The position numbers were made by a program, and so were the translations under genes. From Bacillus norwichensis (GTDB lineage Bacteria; Bacillota; Bacilli; Bacillales; Bacillaceae_C), in the NCBI RefSeq assembly GCF_014836955.1, contig NZ_JACSPV010000029.1, positions 1-55,769 of the forward strand: a stretch of DNA of 55,769 nucleotides, in the 5' to 3' direction. Positions 28,603 to 37,624 of the stretch are shown in pieces. The first letter of the stretch is position 1; the number at the start of each line of letters is the position of its first letter. Under the pieces are notes generated by a model. The model was given only the letters and a program-made list of their open reading frames with translations, was not told where the DNA came from and did not search any database.

Positions 28603-28839
28603 TCAAATTTTGGCAGATTCAAATAATTTTTGAGAAAGAAGATAGGCGATCGTACCAATTAGAAGTGTTTCAAGCAGCGGCATTGAATTAATTTCTCCAA
28701 ATTCCACTGATTGACTGTGGCCACCCTTTATTGCATAGAAATCCGGGGTATAAAGGGCAGTTGCAAGAGCACCTAAAAGCATGGGTAATGCCATATAAAG
28801 CAGAATAAAACTAATTAAAAATACGAAATACTTCTTCAA
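28603..28839 (-). CDS. Small membrane protein of unknown function
   Basis: A 78-residue protein with two hydrophobic segments (about 5-28 and 55-70) flanking a polar loop with FYAIKGGHSQSVEFGEI. It begins LKKYFVFLISFILLYM from a TTG at 28839 with AGAGGTG 8 nt upstream, and it is followed by two terminators, which supports a real gene. I do not recognise the family. Neighbours (ypbG, decayed DNA) give no functional clue. Confidence 0.6.
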   Translation of the reverse strand: MKKYFVFLISFILLYMALPMLLGALATALYTPDFYAIKGGHSQSVEFGEINSMPLLETLLIGTIAYLLSQKLFESAKI

Positions 28840-29021
28840 TATCAAATCACCTCTTTTTGAATACTTTGTCACTTTACTATATTATACTTTCTTGTTCAGA
28901 AAGCCTTTCGCTAATCTAACATTATTTTCACTAGCTAATTAGTTAGCTAATAGTTCTTATTTTTACTCATAAAAAACACAGCACAGCCAATACCGTAATA
29001 CAGAGTTGAACCACCAGTTCT

Positions 29022-29190
29022 GGTAAGAGAAGTTTATTCGCCTCGAAATGATTGCCACTATATATAAATTAACTAAAGATGCCACTCCTAAGCAAGTGAA
29101 ATTGCTGGGACTCACTATGTGAATCATGAAAAAGCATTGTTCCGCTGGTTATCCTTTGGCAGCGACCTATATCTAGGCCAAATTCAAACC
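29022..29190 (+). pseudogene. Decayed fragment of cotJC
   Basis: The stretch CTCGAAATGATTGCCACTAT and following bases match intact cotJC at 30700-30870 in the same order and orientation; translated pieces LEMIAT, YKLTKDATP and KALF can be read. Small deletions, a frame change and a TGA after CACTATG break it. Both ends of the gene are missing. It lies about 1.65 kb upstream of the intact copy, so it looks like an old partial duplication or the remnant of a second cotJ cluster. Confidence 0.82.
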
Positions 29191-29238
29191 CTTTGTGTTT
29201 ATAAACAAAAAAACATGTCACGATTCTTCCTTAACAAA

Positions 29239-29403
29239 CTACTTCTGCTTTTTTTTGAATAACACAGAATCTCCAGTAAAGAAAATTGCAGAACATGCTA
29301 CAGTTATAGCCACTGTTGATACTTCTGAGGGATAGTATTTAATGGCTACTACTAATGCTATTAAAAATATAGTACTATGAAATATTAATCGTGTTTTGCT
29401 TAT
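29239..29403 (-). pseudogene. Small membrane ORF lacking a standard start codon
   Basis: An open frame of 54 codons encodes a hydrophobic two-helix peptide (TRLIFHSTIFLIALVVA and VAITVACSAIFFTGD) ending in KKKQK. A good site GGGAGGGAACACAA precedes it, but the codon 8 nt downstream is ATA, not ATG/GTG/TTG, and no other start fits. It may be a start-codon mutant or use a rare ATA start. It lies in the decayed region before cotJ. Confidence 0.4.
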
Positions 29404-29515
29404 TTGTGTTCCCTCCCATGCTTTTTCCCTCTAACTCACTCAAAGGCCACCTGCATATGGAATGATTGAATAATTTCATTTCACATATTTTTTCTACTTC
29501 TACATAAATAAATAT

Positions 29516-29698
29516 TCAGTTATTACTTAGGGTTAATGATCCGATAACGTTAGAGAATGGTCCATAGTTGCATAAAGTAAGGAGCCGACACATGTCCCAA
29601 GAATGAAAAGTGAAACATTCACCGCAATTTGTATTTACATAATTTATTTTCAGCACAGGCTCTTCGATTACCATTCCAACTAAAAGTGAAAAATGCAA
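29516..29698 (-). pseudogene. Cys-rich ORF remnant
   Basis: A 60-codon frame with four Cys (NCGECF, MCRL, LCNYG) and a C-terminus GSLTLSNN. It has no ribosome-binding site at its TTG start. The Cys and Thr/Ser pattern is reminiscent of small spore-surface proteins, but I cannot assign a family. It is probably the tail of a former gene. The remainder of 28840-29977 shows no other coding signal. Confidence 0.3.
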
Positions 29699-29977
29699 GA
29701 ATTGGAAAGTAAATAATCATTAACGTTCCACTAAAATAAAAAATAGAATAACCCCATTTTCAAATATTGATTCTATTTAAAATTATAACGCAATTCCCCG
29801 ACATTTTTCAGATCATTTTGTTGAAATCCACGCCTTCTTTTCCCTTAAAGCCTTGTAAATATCCCCCCTAAAAACGACGTTCCCATTATTTAATTAGACA
29901 GCGAGTATTCTTACAGGAATGTTTGACCGTATATCCCAATATAGTATTAAGGATGACATTTAGAAGGAGGTATTTCG

Positions 29978-30208
29978 GTGCCTACACATTATAAGACATA
30001 CAAGCCGTATATCAGTCCGTTTGATCCATGTCCGCCTATTACGGTGAAATCATATTCCACTCCTCCCCATCTTTATTTAGGCTTCCAGCCGCCTAATCTG
30101 CCTCAGTTTCCACCAAGGGAAGCTTTGAGGAACGGGACACTTTGGAAGGTGTTTTATGATTCTTACTATAGCCCTTATGAAAGAGCAAAGGAGGGTTCTG
30201 ACACATGA
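29978..30208 (+). CDS. cotJA: Spore coat-associated protein CotJA
   Basis: A 76-residue proline- and tyrosine-rich protein (YKPYISPFDPCPPI, LYLGFQPPNLPQFPP) of the CotJA family, part of the inner spore coat. The start is GTG with AAGGAGG 8 nt upstream. It overlaps cotJB by 4 nt (ATGA). cotJ genes are sigma-E dependent in B. subtilis; I see no clear sigma-E promoter match here. Confidence 0.93.
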   Translation: MPTHYKTYKPYISPFDPCPPITVKSYSTPPHLYLGFQPPNLPQFPPREALRNGTLWKVFYDSYYSPYERAKEGSDT

Positions 30209-30465
30209 AGCAAATGCCTCCGGAATATTACAAGCAATTGGAGGAGCTTCAAGTAATGGATTTTGTCATAGTTGAATTGGCTCTTTACTTGAATACCCAT
30301 CCAGGCGATATGGATGCTATCCGTCAATATAACGAGTATATAAAAAACCGAAAAGCTTTTCTAATACCATTCGAACAAGAATTCGGACCCATCACGAGCT
30401 TCGGCTACAGCTACTCTAAGTATCCTTGGGAGTGGAAAGAATCCCCATGGCCATGGCAGGTGTAA
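30205..30465 (+). CDS. cotJB: Spore coat protein CotJB
   Basis: An 86-residue CotJB family protein needed with CotJA for assembly of CotJC in the coat. It has the helical block LEELQVMDFVIVELALYLNTHP and the aromatic C-terminus YPWEWKESPWPWQV. Translation is coupled to cotJA by the 4-nt overlap, and cotJC follows after 36 bp with a strong AAGGAGG site. Confidence 0.93.
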   Translation: MKQMPPEYYKQLEELQVMDFVIVELALYLNTHPGDMDAIRQYNEYIKNRKAFLIPFEQEFGPITSFGYSYSKYPWEWKESPWPWQV

Positions 30466-30501
30466 ATTAACAAAACGTCATTCAAGGAGGTCCTCCCTTT
30501 T

Positions 30502-31071
30502 ATGTGGGTGTATGAAAAAAAGCTGCAGTATCCAGTCCGCGTAAGTCAATGCAATCCAATGCTGGCAAAATTTTTGATTGAGCAGTATGGAGGTGCAGAC
30601 GGTGAACTGGCAGCAGCTCTTCGATATTTAAATCAGCGCTATTCCATTCCGGATTCAGTGATCGGACTTTTAACAGATATTGGAACAGAGGAGTTTGCTC
30701 ACCTCGAAATGATTGCCACTATGGTATACAAATTAACAAAAGACGCCACTCCTGAACAAATGAAAGAAGCAGGCCTGGGAGCACATTATGCGAATCATGA
30801 TAAAGCATTGTTTTACAATAATGCTTCTGGCGTTCCTTGGACAGCTAGCTATATACAGGCTAAAGGCGATCCAATCGCTGATTTGTATGAGGATATAGCC
30901 GCTGAAGAAAAAGCCCGTGCGACGTACCAATGGATTATTAACATGAGCGACGATCCAGACTTAAATGATGGATTGCGCTTTTTAAGAGAACGGGAAATCA
31001 TTCATTCCCAACGCTTCCGAGAAGCCGTTGAAATTTTGAAGGAGGAGCGGGATAGAAAGAAGATATTCTAG
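30502..31071 (+). CDS. cotJC: Spore coat manganese catalase-like CotJC
   Basis: A 189-residue ferritin-like di-metal protein of the manganese catalase family. Metal-ligand candidates are Glu and His in GTEEFAHLEMIA and in AAEEKARATYQ and REREIIHSQRF. It is part of the inner coat and probably removes peroxide. It is the last gene of the cotJABC operon; a broken partial duplicate lies at 29022-29190. Confidence 0.94.
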   Translation: MWVYEKKLQYPVRVSQCNPMLAKFLIEQYGGADGELAAALRYLNQRYSIPDSVIGLLTDIGTEEFAHLEMIATMVYKLTKDATPEQMKEAGLGAHYANHDKALFYNNASGVPWTASYIQAKGDPIADLYEDIAAEEKARATYQWIINMSDDPDLNDGLRFLREREIIHSQRFREAVEILKEERDRKKIF

Positions 31072-31175
31072 TGATAGCTGATCTTCCTCTTAGTTGTGAT
31101 AGCTTGAAATCACAATGCTTTCCGTCACCACCTATGATACAGGGGGGCAGTTTCGCCCTCTTCCACCTTTATTGT

Positions 31176-33587
31176 TTATACTCCTTTACTTGAAGATTGC
31201 TTTACGCTTAGGAACTTTCTTTCAATTTTTTTTGTCTTCATGGGGTAACCGATATAATAGCCTTGTGCATAATTACAAGTAGTCCCCAATAAAAACTCCA
31301 AGTCCGCCTTTGTTTCTACTCCCTCAGCGACCACTTTTAAATCCAAATGTTGGGCTAATGTTAAAATACACTGCACAATAGCCGCATTCCCTTTATTGGT
31401 TGCAATGCCGGAGATGAAAGACTTATCAATTTTTAAAATATTAATTGGATATTTTTGCAAATAGCCAAATGAAGAATATCCAGTACCAAAATCATCTATT
31501 GATATTTTAACTCCCAGTTTTTTTAAAGCATGCAGCCTCTCAACTGTAATTGAGTGGTCCATAATGGCTATGCCCTCGGTGATTTCCAATTCGAGATATT
31601 GTGGATGAAGTTGTGTTTCATTTAAAATACGTGAAACGGATTCAACAAAGTTATACTCATTAAATTGTTTCATTGATACATTTACAGCTATTGTTAAGGG
31701 AGGAAAACCTTGTTCCTGCCACTTTTTATTTTGCCGGCATGCTTCTCTCATAATCCATTTCCCAAGCGGTTGGATTAAATTAGTTTCTTCTGCCAATGGA
31801 ATAAACTCAGAAGGTGGAATATAGCCAAATTCTTTGCTGTTCCATCTTACTAATGCTTCTACCCCGGATATTCTTTTGTGTTCGAGATCCAATTGAGGCT
31901 GAAAATTCAATTCAAATTCATTATTTTTTAAAGCCATTCGCAGTTGTTTCTGCAAAGTCACCTTACGTTGAAGGTTCTGATTGATTTCTGGAGTGTAAAA
32001 TTCAAATCCATTTTTTGTTTTTTCTTTCACAGAATACATAGCAGCATCAGCATACTTCATCAATTGGACGGCATGTTCTCCATTTTCTGGATATAAACTG
32101 ATACCAATGCTGGGTGTAATAAATAAACTATATTTTTCTACTAAGATGGATTGTTTAAATAGATCAAGAACATCATTGGCCAGTTCTGAAACTGATTGAA
32201 TCGAACAATTTTGAAAGATGAAAGTAAATTCATCCCCGCCTATGCGGTATACCCTGACATCGTGCTCGCATTTATTGATAACCGATTGAAGTAGGCATGA
32301 TATTTCTATTAAAAGTAGATCACCTATATCATGTCCCAACGTATCGTTTATATTTTTAAAACCGTCTAGGTCCATATAGAAAAGAGCCAATTGATTATTC
32401 TGTTTTTTCGCCGCCTTTATTGTCTGGCACAAATCCTCATCGAAGAGCCGGCGATTTGGCAATTGAGTTAAAGAATCATGATAGGCAAGATTTCTAATTT
32501 TCTCTTCCTGCTCCTTTAACTCGGTAATATCAGTCGAAACCCCCAAAACTAGATTGTCATCGATGGTTTGAATAGGTATTTTAAATGTTTTCAACCATTT
32601 TTTATTGCCATATTGATCTTGTATTTCTTCCTCATGTACAATAAGTTCATTTGAGTTCTTACTTCCTTCCTTCGAAAGCTGATTTGAATTTTTTTCCAGA
32701 TTTGATATACCCACTTCAGTTTGACCAATCATCTCTTGTGAGTTTAAACCATGGAAATCTGCGAAGGCTTTATTTGCTAATGCGTAGGTTCCATCCTGCT
32801 TGATAGCATAAATATAGTTTGGGTTTACATCAATCAGCTTCTGTAAAAAACTCCTTTGATTGTCCAATGCTTCGTTCATCTTATTTACTACTTGGACATG
32901 CAGCCGTAATGAAAGAATAAAGATAGAAATCGCAAAAAATCCGACAGCAAATCCACTTGGATACAATCTGGTTTCCGGAATAATGTTTAACATTCCAAAA
33001 GCATATCCTACCGTTATCGCAATGATGAAATAGAGAAGGAATGACTTATATTCATCATTTTTCATTTTCAAAATCAGCATAACACAAGCTACAATACTAA
33101 CAACAAATAGGGCTACGTTTGAATGGAATGCCCATGAATGTGGGCCATAAATAGGGAAGTAAAAACCCGCATGACCATCTGTTTCTATCCAAATAATGTC
33201 CTCAATGGCTTTTTTGCTCCATCCCATTAAATAAACGATAAAACTCCAAACATAAAATAAACATACAACATATTTGTTAACGAACAATTTCCAACCGATC
33301 CCGAGATCATTCGTTCCCAATTCTTTTTCAATTGAATAAGCGAAATGAAATAATGCCGGCGATAACATAATTGATCCAATCCTAAGAAGCCTGAACAGAA
33401 AATCTATTGTTTCTTTAGTGAGGAAAGTGTATGCATACAAAACGGTTACATCAAATTGCCAAATACTTGCAAAAAATAAAAAGAGGAACAGAATGCGTGA
33501 CAGCTTTTTCTCTTTAAGAATTTTCAATAATAGAAAACCAATTAATAAGGGAATAACAGCGATTAAAGTAGATATGAGTAAATTCAT
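31176..33587 (-). CDS. Membrane PAS-GGDEF-EAL c-di-GMP turnover protein
   Basis: An 803-residue protein: an N-terminal block of about seven membrane helices (1-235, histidine-kinase 7TM-like), a PAS domain (about 250-365), GGDEF (370-530) and EAL (545-790). The cyclase signature GGDEF and the phosphodiesterase motifs EALVRW, DDFGTGYSS and AEGVET are all intact, so both activities are possible. An RxxD inhibitory site upstream of GGDEF is not seen. The ATG at 33587 has GGGGAGTG upstream. It is a lone gene, with cotJ convergent on one side. It resembles DgcW/YkoW-type proteins. Its likely downstream receptor in the window is ypfA. Confidence 0.92.
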   Translation of the reverse strand: MNLLISTLIAVIPLLIGFLLLKILKEKKLSRILFLFLFFASIWQFDVTVLYAYTFLTKETIDFLFRLLRIGSIMLSPALFHFAYSIEKELGTNDLGIGWKLFVNKYVVCLFYVWSFIVYLMGWSKKAIEDIIWIETDGHAGFYFPIYGPHSWAFHSNVALFVVSIVACVMLILKMKNDEYKSFLLYFIIAITVGYAFGMLNIIPETRLYPSGFAVGFFAISIFILSLRLHVQVVNKMNEALDNQRSFLQKLIDVNPNYIYAIKQDGTYALANKAFADFHGLNSQEMIGQTEVGISNLEKNSNQLSKEGSKNSNELIVHEEEIQDQYGNKKWLKTFKIPIQTIDDNLVLGVSTDITELKEQEEKIRNLAYHDSLTQLPNRRLFDEDLCQTIKAAKKQNNQLALFYMDLDGFKNINDTLGHDIGDLLLIEISCLLQSVINKCEHDVRVYRIGGDEFTFIFQNCSIQSVSELANDVLDLFKQSILVEKYSLFITPSIGISLYPENGEHAVQLMKYADAAMYSVKEKTKNGFEFYTPEINQNLQRKVTLQKQLRMALKNNEFELNFQPQLDLEHKRISGVEALVRWNSKEFGYIPPSEFIPLAEETNLIQPLGKWIMREACRQNKKWQEQGFPPLTIAVNVSMKQFNEYNFVESVSRILNETQLHPQYLELEITEGIAIMDHSITVERLHALKKLGVKISIDDFGTGYSSFGYLQKYPINILKIDKSFISGIATNKGNAAIVQCILTLAQHLDLKVVAEGVETKADLEFLLGTTCNYAQGYYIGYPMKTKKIERKFLSVKQSSSKGV

Positions 33588-33604
33588 ACTTCCACTCCCC
33601 ATAA

Positions 33605-33801
33605 ATCAAATGCACCTTGGCGTATTTTCGCCCAGATTGTATTGAGCTCTGCTCGTTACATTTCCTTCGAAAATCTGTGGCATCCGCCGGCGTCTTTAAC
33701 TTTATTCAGCCGGGGTTTTAACCCCCACTAAATGGAATATTGATATGCTTTCATCTTACTATTTACAGAAGCGGAAGACTTCTGCTGTGTGAAGTCAAAC
33801 C
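33605..33801 (+). repeat. Structured ~195-bp repeat, copy 1
   Basis: About 80% identical over its whole length to 40596-40790, in the same orientation. Shared blocks include CGCCCAGATT, AAAATCTGTGGCATCCGCCGG and CTTTATTCAGCCG. Here a hairpin GGGGTTTTAACCCC replaces GAGGTTTGAACCTC of the other copy, a compensatory change. It fills the gap between the GGDEF-EAL gene and the ketosynthase gene and ends at the ketosynthase stop codon. Confidence 0.93.
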
Positions 33802-34979
33802 TAAAATTTATTAATCAGAATGCATGTATTGTTACCGCCAAGACCATGTGAGGTTACCGCAACTCTGTTCACAGGTTGATAAATCGTTTCATAAACAATC
33901 GGTAAATTTTCAAATCCTGTCCCCTTTGTAAATAAAGTAGGAGGAATAAAATTATATTCCATAGAAATTAAAGCAGAGATAACTTGCATGACTCCCATAG
34001 CTCCAAATGAGTGCCCAATTGAGCCTTTAATTGACGAAATGGGTACAGATCCCCCGAATAAATGCTGATGAACGAAACATTCTATTTGATCATTCACATG
34101 CAACCCCAACGCCTGACTGTTTACATAATCAGGAACTTGGTTGTTTACCGCCTGTTTCATAGCACTGAGCATCATATTACCTGAAGTATCTTTATGAAAC
34201 ATTTGTGAGCCTTCATTATTGGATGAGATGCCTTCAATCCTTCCATAAATGGTTGCTCCTCTTGCTACAGCCTCCTCTTCTCTTTCCATTATAAGTATGC
34301 CAGCTCCCTCGGCCATCACAAAACCTTTATGATCACTCGAAAACGGCACCCCGGTTTGCCCAATTTCTTTATTGATTTCCACCTGACGTAATTTATTAAA
34401 CCCGAATGTGGACCATTGGCCAAGAGGAGCATCAGCGCCTCCAACGATACATATATCCGTTTGCCTCTGCTCCAATAGCAGCTTACCTAACAGAATCGCA
34501 TCCAAACCTGCGGTACATCCGGTCGTCAGCGTAAATACATGCCCATTCGTACCAAGATGTGATGCAACGGAAGAGGAGATTGTATGAGAATCCACTATTG
34601 TGACCCCGTGAAGCGGATACTTCTTAAAATCAGTCGCCCAAACCGAATATTTTTCAATTTCCTTTATACTGCCTACCGCGGTTCCGATAATGACGGACAT
34701 CCGAGAAGGGTCTTTTCCTTGCACTTCAGCCATCTCGATTGCATCATCAGCTGCAGCCATTGCAAGGCGGCTTACTTTTGAATAACGCTTGTAATTTCGT
34801 TCCTTTATTGTTAAAAATTCATGAGGGATAATACCCGCAACAATATTAGAATCATTAGGCCCTATTCCTTCTAATATATCAAGTTTACAAATCCCTTTTT
34901 CCAAGGTTTCTTTAAACCCTTCTTTATCATTAATATCCGGAGCTTTTATCCCATACCCCGTGATAACAATATCCCCCAT
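33801..34979 (-). CDS. Ketosynthase-like protein with altered catalytic triad
   Basis: A 392-residue thiolase-fold protein resembling FabF-type beta-ketoacyl-ACP synthases. The active-site Cys155 is present (TTGCTAGLDA), and so are K318 and H323 (KGSIGH). But the motif normally reading NAHGTGTPLND is NSQALGLHVND, so the first catalytic His is Gln289; the usual GFGGHNA is GLGGNNT. It should bind acyl groups but may not decarboxylate malonyl-ACP normally. No ACP, acyltransferase or other lipid gene is nearby. The ATG follows AGGTGATTGC. Role unknown. Confidence 0.82.
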   Translation of the reverse strand: MGDIVITGYGIKAPDINDKEGFKETLEKGICKLDILEGIGPNDSNIVAGIIPHEFLTIKERNYKRYSKVSRLAMAAADDAIEMAEVQGKDPSRMSVIIGTAVGSIKEIEKYSVWATDFKKYPLHGVTIVDSHTISSSVASHLGTNGHVFTLTTGCTAGLDAILLGKLLLEQRQTDICIVGGADAPLGQWSTFGFNKLRQVEINKEIGQTGVPFSSDHKGFVMAEGAGILIMEREEEAVARGATIYGRIEGISSNNEGSQMFHKDTSGNMMLSAMKQAVNNQVPDYVNSQALGLHVNDQIECFVHQHLFGGSVPISSIKGSIGHSFGAMGVMQVISALISMEYNFIPPTLFTKGTGFENLPIVYETIYQPVNRVAVTSHGLGGNNTCILINKF

Positions 34980-35202
34980 GCAATCACCTGGATTTCTTTT
35001 GTTTTTAAATTTCATTATTTATCCTTTTCTGCCATTCACCCATATCCTTTTAAAGTTAATATTTTACTATATTTCATGTAAACAGTCGATTTTAGTCAAA
35101 CTCCATAACTTTATATTTTTAGACTCATCTCCTGATACCAAGTTCATTTTACAGAGTATTCAACCGAAAGATAAACACATACCTTTATAAGAAAACTAAA
35201 AA

Positions 35203-35270
35203 AGTGAGAAAAACCAAACCTGCGTACTTAAATTGAAAGTACCCAAGCTTGGTTTCACTAACTCACTTTA
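35203..35270 (-). terminator. Large terminator of the methionine operon
   Basis: Nested arms AGTGAG/CTCACT, AACCAA/TTGGTT and GTACTT/AAAGTAC form a long hairpin; the minus-strand side continues with six T. It lies about 45 bp past metE. Confidence 0.8.
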
Positions 35271-35314
35271 GCAGAAATACGATTTATTGAATTTCTTTAA
35301 TCTCCTGAATCTGT

Positions 35315-37600
35315 TTATTTCGATTGGACCCCAATCAATTGTGCTTTCCTGATCTCTTTTGCCGCTGTTACCATGTTTTTAAGGGCAGCAATGGTTTCTG
35401 TTTCTTTTCTTGTTTTTAATCCGCAGTCTGGATTAATCCAAAACTGACTGGATGGAATAGTTTGCAATGCACGGTTAACGTTAGCCTTTAGTTCTTCTTT
35501 GCTTGGAACGCGTGGACTATGAATATCATAGACACCCAGTCCGATTTCTTTATCGTACGTATTTTCTTCAAAAGTGGAGATCAGTTCTCCATGACTTCTG
35601 GAGGTTTCAATAGAAATTACGTCAGCATCCAACGCGCTGATAGCTTCGAAGATATCCTGAAAATCCGAGTAACACATATGTGTGTGAATTTGGGTGCTGT
35701 TTTGCACAGAGGCTGTAGCGAGCTTGAATGAATTTACTGCTCTTTTCAAGTATTGATCCCATTTCTTCACTTTGAGCGGCAGGCCTTCTCTTAATGCCGG
35801 CTCATCAACTTGGATAATCTTGATCCCATTTTTCTCAAGCTCTTCGATTTCCTGACGAAGTGCCGCTGCAATTTGATCTAAAACGTCAAATCGGGAAATA
35901 TCATCCCTTACAAAGGACCAATTTAATATAGTGACTGGTCCTGTCAGCATTCCTTTTACTTTTTTCTCGGTCAGCGTCTGTGCATACACACTTTCCTTCA
36001 CTGTCATAGGTTTATTAAATGAAACATCTCCAAAAATGACTGGTGGCCTGACACATCTGGACCCATATGATTGAACCCATCCGAATTTTGTCACTAAAAA
36101 TCCATCTAATTTCTCACCGAAGTATTCAACCATATCCGTACGCTCAAATTCACCATGAACTAATACATCCAAACCGATCTCTTCCTGAATATCGATCCAT
36201 TTCTTAATTTCACTTTGAATATATTCTTCATATGTCTTATCAGTAATATCCCCTTTACGCCATTTCAGCCTTTCCCTTCTAACTTCAGCCGTCTGCGGCA
36301 GACTCCCGATAGTCGTTGTTGGCAGTAATGGAAGCTGAAGCTGTTGCTTCTGTATGTTAATCCTTTCCTGAAACGGGAGCTTACGGTCAGTGCTTAATCT
36401 ACCTGTTAGATTTGTATCTGTCTGTTTTCGATAGTCTGAACGATTCAACGCCTCAATCGCGTTTACACTTTCTTCTATTTCTAAAAGAATCGTTTCTTTC
36501 CCGCTTCCAATCCCTTTGGCTAAGAGTGCAATTTCATCCAGCTTCTCGTCTGCAAAGGAAAGAACGTCTTTAATAATAGGATCCAAAGTTTTTTCACTTT
36601 CTGTCGTTACAGGCACGTGAATCAACGAAGAAGAAGGCTGCACAATAATTCTTTCTTTATCAACGATGTTTCCGATTGACTCTAACAGACCGAACTGGTG
36701 ATTAAGGTTCTGACGCCAGACATTCCGCCCGTCGATTACACCAGCAGCAAGTATTTTGTCTTTGGGAAATCCATGCTTGCTTAAGAGATCTAAAGAATGA
36801 CCATGCACAAAATCAAGGCCAATTGCCGCTGCTGGCAAATTCACAATAAACTCGTATGAGTCGACTGATTCAAAATAGGTTTGAATAATAATGTTGATTT
36901 CCGGTATCTCTTTTGCAAACGTCTCATATACATATTTGGCTTGCTCAAGATATTCTTCAGTCAATGCAGTTGAAAATATCGGCTCGTCAATCTGAATCCA
37001 TTTAACCCCGGCCTCTTTCAGTTCCTTTATAACTTGTATATATAATGGCAGAAATTCCTGAACAATTAAAGGGAATTCTCCGTCTTCATACCCTTTTCCC
37101 AGTTTAATAAATGTGATTGGTCCCAATAGGACTGGTTTTCCCTCGATTTCCAATTCCTCTTTTGCTTCTTTGTAGAAGCTAAGCAGACGATTCTCTTTTA
37201 ATGAGGGCTTCGATTCATTGAATTCAGGAACGATATAGTGATAGTTTGTATTAAACCATTTCGTCATTTCCGATGCTACAGCATCCTGATTTCCACGCGC
37301 AATGGAGAAATAAGTCTCCAATTGAGTTCTTGTACCGTCCTCTTTGAATCTCTTTGGAATCACTCCAAACGTAATCGATGTGTCAAGAACATGATCATAC
37401 AATGAAAAATCCCCTACCGGAATCAGGTCGATCCCTTTTTCTTTCTGCTTCCTCAATCCTTCCAAACGGATTGCTTTCGTTTCCTCCAGCAGTTCTTTTT
37501 CAGAAATTTCCCCACTCCAAAATTTTTCCAGTGCCTTTTTCCACTCTCGCTGCTCTCCGATTCTTGGATAACCTAAATTTGAACTTAAAACTTTTGCCAT
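35315..37600 (-). CDS. metE: Cobalamin-independent methionine synthase MetE
   Basis: Transfers a methyl group from 5-methyltetrahydropteroyl-triglutamate to homocysteine. The 761-residue double-barrel protein has normal length; zinc ligands are in HTHMCYSDF and NPDCGLKTR, with the homocysteine/folate residues in the C-terminal barrel ([15 protein letters not shown]). The ATG at 37600 has GGAGG upstream. It follows yitJ by 24 bp, so both should be under the SAM riboswitch at 40369. Confidence 0.95.
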   Translation of the reverse strand: MAKVLSSNLGYPRIGEQREWKKALEKFWSGEISEKELLEETKAIRLEGLRKQKEKGIDLIPVGDFSLYDHVLDTSITFGVIPKRFKEDGTRTQLETYFSIARGNQDAVASEMTKWFNTNYHYIVPEFNESKPSLKENRLLSFYKEAKEELEIEGKPVLLGPITFIKLGKGYEDGEFPLIVQEFLPLYIQVIKELKEAGVKWIQIDEPIFSTALTEEYLEQAKYVYETFAKEIPEINIIIQTYFESVDSYEFIVNLPAAAIGLDFVHGHSLDLLSKHGFPKDKILAAGVIDGRNVWRQNLNHQFGLLESIGNIVDKERIIVQPSSSLIHVPVTTESEKTLDPIIKDVLSFADEKLDEIALLAKGIGSGKETILLEIEESVNAIEALNRSDYRKQTDTNLTGRLSTDRKLPFQERINIQKQQLQLPLLPTTTIGSLPQTAEVRRERLKWRKGDITDKTYEEYIQSEIKKWIDIQEEIGLDVLVHGEFERTDMVEYFGEKLDGFLVTKFGWVQSYGSRCVRPPVIFGDVSFNKPMTVKESVYAQTLTEKKVKGMLTGPVTILNWSFVRDDISRFDVLDQIAAALRQEIEELEKNGIKIIQVDEPALREGLPLKVKKWDQYLKRAVNSFKLATASVQNSTQIHTHMCYSDFQDIFEAISALDADVISIETSRSHGELISTFEENTYDKEIGLGVYDIHSPRVPSKEELKANVNRALQTIPSSQFWINPDCGLKTRKETETIAALKNMVTAAKEIRKAQLIGVQSK

Positions 37601-37624
37601 GCTATTTCCTCCTAAATTCATTTT

